Assembly (NCBI GenBank): GCA_024274995.1
Contig: JAJSAA010000041.1
Coordinates: 1-10,076, forward strand
Length of the DNA stretch: 10,076 nucleotides
Reading direction: 5' to 3'
From: Deltaproteobacteria bacterium
Lineage (GTDB): Bacteria; Desulfobacterota; Desulfobulbia; Desulfobulbales; VMSU01
The position numbers and the translations under genes were made by a program. This document shows positions 5,780 to 10,076 of the stretch, one piece after another. The notes below the pieces were generated by a model. It was not told where the DNA came from, searched no databases, and saw only the letters and a program-made list of their open reading frames with translations. The stretch's first letter is position 1. Each line of letters starts with the position of its first letter.

Positions 5780-5808
5780 TAAATAAAGAAAATATGCCAT
5801 AATGTCAA
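5780..5808 (-). promoter_or_regulatory. Promoter candidate for the four-cysteine protein
   Basis: On the minus strand a perfect TTGACA (5808-5803) is followed after 17 bases by TATTTA (5785-5780), a weak -10. It lies about 60 bases before the ATG at 5720 and downstream of the hslU stop. A T-rich run (5811-5823 on the minus strand) just before it could end hslU transcription, although only a very weak hairpin precedes the run. Confidence 0.4.
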
Positions 5809-5853
5809 TATAAAAAAACAAACGAACCTTGAAATCAGGCCGCTCTTCCACCG

Positions 5854-7248
5854 TTAGAGGATGAAACGACTGAGGTCTTCGTCCGAGGCAATATTGTCTA
5901 ACTGCTCCCTTACGTATGAGGCGGTCACCTTGAATTCACCTTCTTCCATGTCCGGAGCGTTAAAAGACAGATCCTCTAAAAGGCGCTCTAACATGGTATG
6001 CAGGCGTCTGGCTCCGATGTTGTCGGTCTTCTGATTGACCTTGGCGCCGATCTTGGCAATCTCATGGATGGACTCATCGTCGAAAATCAGCTCTATACCC
6101 TCGGTGGCCATGAGGGCGATATATTGTTTAATCAGGGCGTTCTCCGGTTCGGTGAGGATACGGTAAAACTCCTTCTCGCCCAGGGAATCCAGTTCCACCC
6201 GAATGGGGAAACGGCCCTGTAATTCTGGGATTAAATCAGAAGGCTTACAGAGATGAAAGGCCCCGCTGGCGATGAAGAGGATATGGTCGGTCTTAACCAT
6301 GCCGAATTTGGTGTTGACGTTTGAGCCCTCGACAATGGGCAGCAAATCACGCTGTACCCCCTCTCTGGAGACCTCACCGCCCTGATGCGCCCCATCGTGG
6401 CGGGAAGTGATTTTGTCAATTTCATCCAGGAAGATTATGCCCGATTGTTCCGTCCGTTGAATGGCATTCTGGATGACCTTGTCCTCATCGATTAATTTTT
6501 CAGCCTCCTCCATGGTTAATAAACGCAGAGCCTCGGAGACCTGAACCTTTTTCCTCTTGGGCTTCTGGGGAAACATCTTGCCAAAGACATCCTTCAGGCC
6601 GCTGCCCATATCCTCCATTCCGGCGTTGGAGAAAACCTCGACCATGGGCATACTCATGTTCTGGCTGACATCCATCTCCACATCTTTGTGGTCTAATTTG
6701 CCATCTTTTAACATCCGGCGGAATTTCTCTTTGGTACTGAGGGCCGGCTCTGCCGGTTTCTGCACTTCAAACGGAGATTCCAGAACCTTGGTATCGGTGG
6801 ACTCCGGCGGGGCGGTAGGCTTGGGGCCGGGTGGTACCAGCAGATCAAGGAGGCGGTCTTCGGCCAGAAGAGCGGCCTTTTTATCCACTTTGCGCCGTTC
6901 TTCAGAGCGTACCATGTTCACCGCAAGATTGGTGAGATCACGAACCATGGACTCTACATCACGACCGACATAGCCCACCTCGGTGAATTTTGAGGCCTCA
7001 ATCTTTAAGAATGGTGACTGGGCCAGGCGGGCCAGGCGGCGGGCGATCTCGGTTTTACCAACCCCGGTGGGGCCGATCATGATAATATTCTTGGGTGAGA
7101 TTTCTTCCTGCAGGTGGCCCTCAACCTGCTGCCGCCGCCAGCGGTTACGCAGGGCGATGGCAACAAATTTTTTGGCATTATCCTGCCCGATAATATATTT
7201 ATCTAATTCGGTAACTATCTCTTTAGGAGTGAGTGATTTTAAGGTCAT
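5854..7248 (-). CDS. hslU: ATP-dependent protease ATPase subunit HslU (ClpY)
   Basis: HslU is the hexameric AAA+ unfoldase that feeds proteins into the HslV chamber. The 464-residue product shows Walker A GPTGVGKT at 59-66, the pore loop GYVG at 92-95, Walker B IIFLDEID at 271-278, an arginine in GRF at 345-347 and sensor 2 GARRL at 412-416. The C-terminal tail ends LSRFIL, the type that docks into HslV. The intermediate domain (about 110-265) holds a Pro-rich stretch (PPGPKPTAPPE) and is slightly longer than in E. coli HslU (443 residues). The start is the ATG at 7248, which overlaps the hslV stop as ATGA. An upstream in-frame ATG at 7320 would add 24 residues but lies inside hslV and gives a non-HslU N-terminus. 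It is third gene of a xerC-hslV-hslU operon. Confidence 0.97.
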   Translation of the reverse strand: MTLKSLTPKEIVTELDKYIIGQDNAKKFVAIALRNRWRRQQVEGHLQEEISPKNIIMIGPTGVGKTEIARRLARLAQSPFLKIEASKFTEVGYVGRDVESMVRDLTNLAVNMVRSEERRKVDKKAALLAEDRLLDLLVPPGPKPTAPPESTDTKVLESPFEVQKPAEPALSTKEKFRRMLKDGKLDHKDVEMDVSQNMSMPMVEVFSNAGMEDMGSGLKDVFGKMFPQKPKRKKVQVSEALRLLTMEEAEKLIDEDKVIQNAIQRTEQSGIIFLDEIDKITSRHDGAHQGGEVSREGVQRDLLPIVEGSNVNTKFGMVKTDHILFIASGAFHLCKPSDLIPELQGRFPIRVELDSLGEKEFYRILTEPENALIKQYIALMATEGIELIFDDESIHEIAKIGAKVNQKTDNIGARRLHTMLERLLEDLSFNAPDMEEGEFKVTASYVREQLDNIASDEDLSRFIL

Positions 7249-7775
7249 AATTTTTCCATGGTAATATGATGATTGGTATAGATGCAGATGGAGGCCGCAA
7301 TTTCCATGGCGGCCCGGCATATCTCTTCGGCGTTCATCTCGGTATGCTGGATAAGGGCCTTGGCCGCCGCCTGAGCGTAAGGGCCGCCGGAACCAATTGC
7401 CAATATGCCGTCGTCGGCCTCAATAACATCGCCGGTGCCGCTTAAGAGAAGTGAATGCTCATGATCCGCTGTCACCAGAAAGGCCTCAAGTTTACGTAAT
7501 AACTTGTCGGTGCGCCAGTCCTTGGCCAGAGATACGGCACCACGCAGGAGGTTTCCGTCATATTGTTCCAGCTTGGTCTCCAACCTCTCGAAGAGGGTAA
7601 AGGCATCAGCCGTGGCTCCGGCAAAGCCGCAAATCACCTGGCCGTTGTATAACCTTCTGACCTTATGGGCGTTATGCTTCATTATTGTATTGCCCAGGGT
7701 GACCTGACCGTCACCGGCCAGAACCACCTTCCCCTTATGGCGGATGGCAAGAATGGTTGTTGAGTTTATCTTCAT
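7245..7775 (-). CDS. hslV: ATP-dependent protease peptidase subunit HslV (ClpQ)
   Basis: HslV is a proteasome-beta-like dodecameric threonine peptidase. The mature protein should begin at the first Thr of TTILAIR, which here is residue 6 after MKINS. A five-residue propeptide must therefore be removed to expose the catalytic Thr. Other conserved points are AGDGQVTLGNT (20-30) with the active-site lysine K33, GFAGATADAFTLFE (50-63), DWRTDKLLRKLEA (86-98) and GSGGPYA (128-134, S129). Length (176 residues) is normal. The ribosome site AAAGGAT lies before the ATG. The stop overlaps the hslU start by four bases, a sign of coupled translation and matched subunit supply. Confidence 0.97.
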   Translation of the reverse strand: MKINSTTILAIRHKGKVVLAGDGQVTLGNTIMKHNAHKVRRLYNGQVICGFAGATADAFTLFERLETKLEQYDGNLLRGAVSLAKDWRTDKLLRKLEAFLVTADHEHSLLLSGTGDVIEADDGILAIGSGGPYAQAAAKALIQHTEMNAEEICRAAMEIAASICIYTNHHITMEKL

Positions 7776-7806
7776 CTGAAATATCCTTTTATCCTTTATC
7801 TTGATT

Positions 7807-7835
7807 ATTAGTAACTAGTTAGGTGTGACTGTAAA
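7807..7835 (-). promoter_or_regulatory. Weak promoter candidate between xerC and hslV
   Basis: On the minus strand TTTACA (7835-7830) and ACTAAT (7812-7807) are 17 bases apart. The perfect 10-bp palindrome TAACTAGTTA (7812-7821) fills part of the spacer. The 101-base gap between xerC and hslV leaves room for an internal promoter that would uncouple the protease from the recombinase. The hexamer matches are modest, so this is only a pointer. Confidence 0.25.
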
Positions 7836-7876
7836 TTGCCCTAAACGCCGAGCTGTAACTCCTGTGAGGCTGAAAT

Positions 7877-8803
7877 TCACTTCTTCCGGGCCCGGGGATG
7901 GGCCTTATCATAGACCTCCATCAAATGGTCAATGGTCAGGTGGGTATACTTTTGCGTGGTTGAGAGGCTGGAATGGCCTAATAACTCCTGAACAAGACGC
8001 AGGTCAGCACCCATTTCCAAAAGGTGAGTGGCAAAGGAATGACGCAACGAATGGGGGGTAACGCGGCTGATTATACCAGCCTTGGCGGCATAATGACTCA
8101 CTAAACGCTCGATGCTGCGCGGGGTCAGTCTGCCGCCTCTGGAATTGACAAAGAGGGATGCTACGTCGTTTTGCCGGCCATCTTTAAGCCTGCGGCGCAG
8201 TAATTCTCTTTGGGGCATGTAGGCCCTAACCGCCTCTAAAGCCGGGGAACCAACGGGGCAAAGACGCTCCTTATTCCCTTTGCCCCTTACCTTAACCATT
8301 TCCGTCTCGAAATCAAGAGCGTTAATGTCGAGATTTGTCAACTCTGAAACCCGCATACCCGTGGAGTATAATAACTCTAGAATTGCCCGATCCCGGGCCG
8401 CGAAAGCGTCGTCAGCATCAGGCGCCGTCATGAGGCAGAAGGTCTCATCCACTGTGAGAAATATGGGGATATGATGGCCCTGCTTGGGGCGGACGATGCC
8501 GTTCAGCGGGTTGTCCTGGCGGATTCCGCGGCGGACAAGCAGCGCGAAAAATGTCTGCAGGGCTGAAAGTTTGCGGGCCACTGACACTGGTTTGTGGCTG
8601 GTGCCGAGAGAATAGATATAGGCCTTTATATTGCCTGGTTCTATCTTGGAAAAAGAAGTGGCATAATGCAGGAAACAGGCGAATTTTTTAAGGTCACGAC
8701 AATAATTGTCTACCGTGTGCGGGGAATAGCCCTTTTCCACGGTCAGCCATTTGGCGAATAAATCGATATGATTTAATATCTCTTTTTTAAATTGCTCATT
8801 CAT
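7877..8803 (-). CDS. xerC: Tyrosine recombinase XerC
   Basis: This 308-residue site-specific recombinase resolves chromosome dimers at dif, normally with XerD. An N-terminal SAM-like core-binding domain covers about 1-105 (KGYSPHTVDNYCRDLKKF), and the catalytic domain follows. All catalytic residues are visible: R151 (STGMRVSEL), K175 (GKGNKER), H251 and R254 (HSLRHSFATH), H277 (LLGHSS) and the nucleophile Y286 (KYTH). There are no integrase-type extra domains and no neighbouring attachment sites or cargo. With hslV-hslU directly downstream (the order also known as codV-W-X in Bacillus), it is a housekeeping XerC and not a mobile-element integrase. Some lineages use a single Xer, and the sequence alone cannot say whether a XerD exists elsewhere. 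The ribosome site before ATG 8803 is weak. Confidence 0.94.
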   Translation of the reverse strand: MNEQFKKEILNHIDLFAKWLTVEKGYSPHTVDNYCRDLKKFACFLHYATSFSKIEPGNIKAYIYSLGTSHKPVSVARKLSALQTFFALLVRRGIRQDNPLNGIVRPKQGHHIPIFLTVDETFCLMTAPDADDAFAARDRAILELLYSTGMRVSELTNLDINALDFETEMVKVRGKGNKERLCPVGSPALEAVRAYMPQRELLRRRLKDGRQNDVASLFVNSRGGRLTPRSIERLVSHYAAKAGIISRVTPHSLRHSFATHLLEMGADLRLVQELLGHSSLSTTQKYTHLTIDHLMEVYDKAHPRARKK

Positions 8804-8865
8804 CGACTTTCTTTTATCATAGAGCGAGTTTTGTCGGCAAGAATTTTTTTCTATCTTTTTTCGTT

Positions 8866-8885
8866 ATGCCCGAGCAACCGGGTAT
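8866..8885 (+). other. Hairpin in the xerC-xseB divergent gap
   Basis: ATGCCCG, the loop AGCAAC and CGGGTAT pair over seven positions with one G-T wobble, 30 bases before the xseB ATG. No T-run follows on either strand, so it is not a standard terminator. It would lie in the xseB 5' leader or overlap its promoter. The rest of the 112-base gap is T-rich and shows no convincing promoter. Confidence 0.35.
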
Positions 8886-8915
8886 GGATGTTACTTATTG
8901 ATCCCTGTGTAAACT

Positions 8916-9143
8916 ATGGCAAAAAAAAGCTTTGAGAGCAGTCTGAAAAACCTGGAAGAAATCAGCCGTGCTCTGGAAAGCGGCGAACTTAGTCTTGATG
9001 AGTCTTTGAAAAAGTTTGATGAAGGCATAAAACTTGCCGAACTCTGCAATAAAAAACTTGACGAAGCCCAGGCAAAGATAGATATTCTGCTTAATAAAAA
9101 TAATTCTATAGGCGTGGAGCCCTTCAACTCCCAGCGTGACTGA
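8916..9143 (+). CDS. xseB: Exodeoxyribonuclease VII small subunit
   Basis: The 75-residue product matches XseB in length and pattern. It has the SFESSLKNLEEISRALESGE opening, then LSLDESLKKFDEGIKLAELC and KKLDEAQAKIDIL, forming the two-helix hairpin typical of the family. Several XseB chains bind each XseA nuclease subunit; together they degrade single-stranded DNA to oligonucleotides. The start is fixed because the frame has a TAA six bases upstream of the ATG, yet there is no clear Shine-Dalgarno before it. Its TGA overlaps the ispA start as TGATG, so the two are translationally coupled. The xseB-ispA pairing is common in bacteria; xseA is not in the window. Confidence 0.95.
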   Translation: MAKKSFESSLKNLEEISRALESGELSLDESLKKFDEGIKLAELCNKKLDEAQAKIDILLNKNNSIGVEPFNSQRD

Positions 9144-10030
9144 TGGATATTAAGAGCTATCTGACCGCAAAACGTACCCTTGTTGAGGAGGCCCTTAGTT
9201 CGATTCTGCCGGAATCGGATGAACACCTTACAACCCATTTTGAGGCCCTTAATTACAGCCTGAGAGCCGGTGGCAAACGAATAAGGCCCATCCTCTGTAT
9301 GGCGGCGGCCGAGGCCTTGGGCGGCAGCGTTGCGCCTCTTATGGATGTTCCCTGCGCCCTGGAATGTATCCATACCTATTCCCTCATTCATGATGACCTG
9401 CCGGCTATGGATGACGATGAGCTGCGGCGCGGCAAGCCCACTAATCATACGGTCTATGGGGAGGCTGAGGCTATACTGGCCGGTGATGGGCTGTTGACCC
9501 TGGCCTTTGAACTCTTGAGCCGGGATAACGTCGCTTTGTTAAACGCCGATGTCCAGCTCAAGATAATAAATCTTATCGCCCGGGCTGCCGGTTCCACAGG
9601 GATGGTGGGCGGCCAGGCCCTGGATATTGAGTCTGAGAACAAGGAAATTACATTTTCCACCCTGCGCCTGATTCATAGCTGCAAGACCGGAGCCCTGATT
9701 ACGGCCTCGGTGCAGAGCGGGGCGCTGCTGGGCGGGGCCGATGAAGACGAATTTCTGGCCATGACTAACTATGGCCGTAATATCGGCCTGGCCTTTCAGA
9801 TTGTTGATGACCTCTTAAATGTCCTGGGCACCACCGAGCAATTAGGTAAAGCCGCCGGTTCCGATGCCGAGCATAATAAGGCCACCTACCCGGCTATTTT
9901 CGGTCTTGAAGCAACCAGGGAAAAGGCCGGGGAGGCGGTAGCGGTAGCCCTTGAAGCCCTGCGGCATTTTGATCATAAGGCCGATCCCCTTAGAGCCCTG
10001 GCAGAATATATTTATACCCGCAGCAATTAA
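9143..10030 (+). CDS. ispA: Farnesyl-diphosphate-synthase-type polyprenyl synthase
   Basis: This 295-residue trans-prenyltransferase joins isopentenyl diphosphate to allylic diphosphates to make the C15 (possibly C20) precursor of quinone tails and undecaprenyl phosphate. Features are GGKRIRP at 43-49, the first Asp-rich motif DDLPAMD at 84-90 in the stretch HTYSLIHDDLPAMDDDE, and GQALDIE at 157-163. Tyr at position -5 before the first motif and the Pro-Ala insertion inside it are typical of bacterial FPP synthases. The second Asp-rich motif reads DDLLN (222-226): the last Asp of DDxxD is Asn. It overlaps xseB by one base (TGATG). A dxs gene often follows in this operon, but the window ends 46 bases after the stop with no start visible. 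Confidence 0.93.
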   Translation: MDIKSYLTAKRTLVEEALSSILPESDEHLTTHFEALNYSLRAGGKRIRPILCMAAAEALGGSVAPLMDVPCALECIHTYSLIHDDLPAMDDDELRRGKPTNHTVYGEAEAILAGDGLLTLAFELLSRDNVALLNADVQLKIINLIARAAGSTGMVGGQALDIESENKEITFSTLRLIHSCKTGALITASVQSGALLGGADEDEFLAMTNYGRNIGLAFQIVDDLLNVLGTTEQLGKAAGSDAEHNKATYPAIFGLEATREKAGEAVAVALEALRHFDHKADPLRALAEYIYTRSN

Positions 10031-10076
10031 AAAAACTGGACGAATATCAAGCCGGATTGAGGCTCAAACCTGAGAC

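Noticed and set aside
5811..5853. Intrinsic terminator after hslU
   Set aside because: The T-run on the minus strand is good, but the only hairpin before it (CCT/AGG with a mismatch) is too weak to support a call.
7249..7320. N-terminal extension of HslU to the upstream ATG at 7320
   Set aside because: The extra 24 residues lie inside hslV, do not resemble HslU, and the ATGA overlap at 7245-7248 gives the standard start.
7877..8803. xerC as a phage or integron integrase
   Set aside because: The gene sits in the conserved xerC-hslV-hslU order with no attachment repeats, cargo genes or composition change. The only tRNA is about 2.4 kb away and intact.
8891..9448. Minus-strand open frame of 185 codons
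   Set aside because: It covers xseB and the start of ispA on the opposite strand. Both of those match known families end to end.
10031..10076. Start of a dxs gene after ispA
   Set aside because: No ATG or ribosome site occurs in the final 46 bases. The short TTGAG/CTCAA symmetry there is too small to call.

Overview
The window is a gene-dense bacterial chromosome segment of roughly balanced base composition with AT-rich intergenic gaps. A stand-alone mini siroheme sulfite reductase, a thioredoxin-reductase-like flavoprotein, the order xerC-hslV-hslU and several small lineage-type hypotheticals suggest an anaerobic Desulfobacterota (delta-proteobacterial sulfur/sulfate-metabolising) bacterium. 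That placement is an inference from gene content; there is no rRNA here to confirm it. No mobile element, CRISPR array or prophage is visible.

Left block (1-2986, all on the minus strand). In order of transcription it holds an uncharacterised 141-residue helical protein, a 431-residue radical SAM protein that starts 5 bases after it, and a YcaO-domain protein that runs off the left edge. A perfect 14-bp inverted repeat sits between the radical SAM gene and the YcaO gene, next to a TATAAT box. Radical SAM plus YcaO are two classes of peptide or protein modifying enzyme, and the substrate is not obvious. This is the least ordinary part of the window.

Divergent region (2987-3268). It is AT-rich, with back-to-back promoter candidates, a hairpin followed by T residues on the minus strand, and a small GC-rich island. 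On the minus strand the island reads as a 25-codon cysteine-rich peptide.

Plus-strand block (3269-5428). It holds a mini siroheme reductase, a thioredoxin-reductase-like flavoprotein that lacks the usual NADPH-phosphate motif, tadA (tRNA adenosine deaminase) and a tRNA-Ser(CGA) gene whose first base is the last base of the tadA stop codon. The first two look like a redox pair and the last two belong to translation.

Minus-strand block (5466-8803). The operon xerC-hslV-hslU encodes a tyrosine recombinase and the two-part HslUV protease, with hslV and hslU overlapping by ATGA. It is followed by a separately promoted 84-residue four-cysteine protein that converges on the tRNA.

Right block (8916-10030, plus strand). 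xseB (exonuclease VII small subunit) overlaps by one base with a farnesyl-diphosphate-synthase-type prenyltransferase gene (ispA), the usual start of an isoprenoid operon. The last 46 bases contain no recognisable gene.
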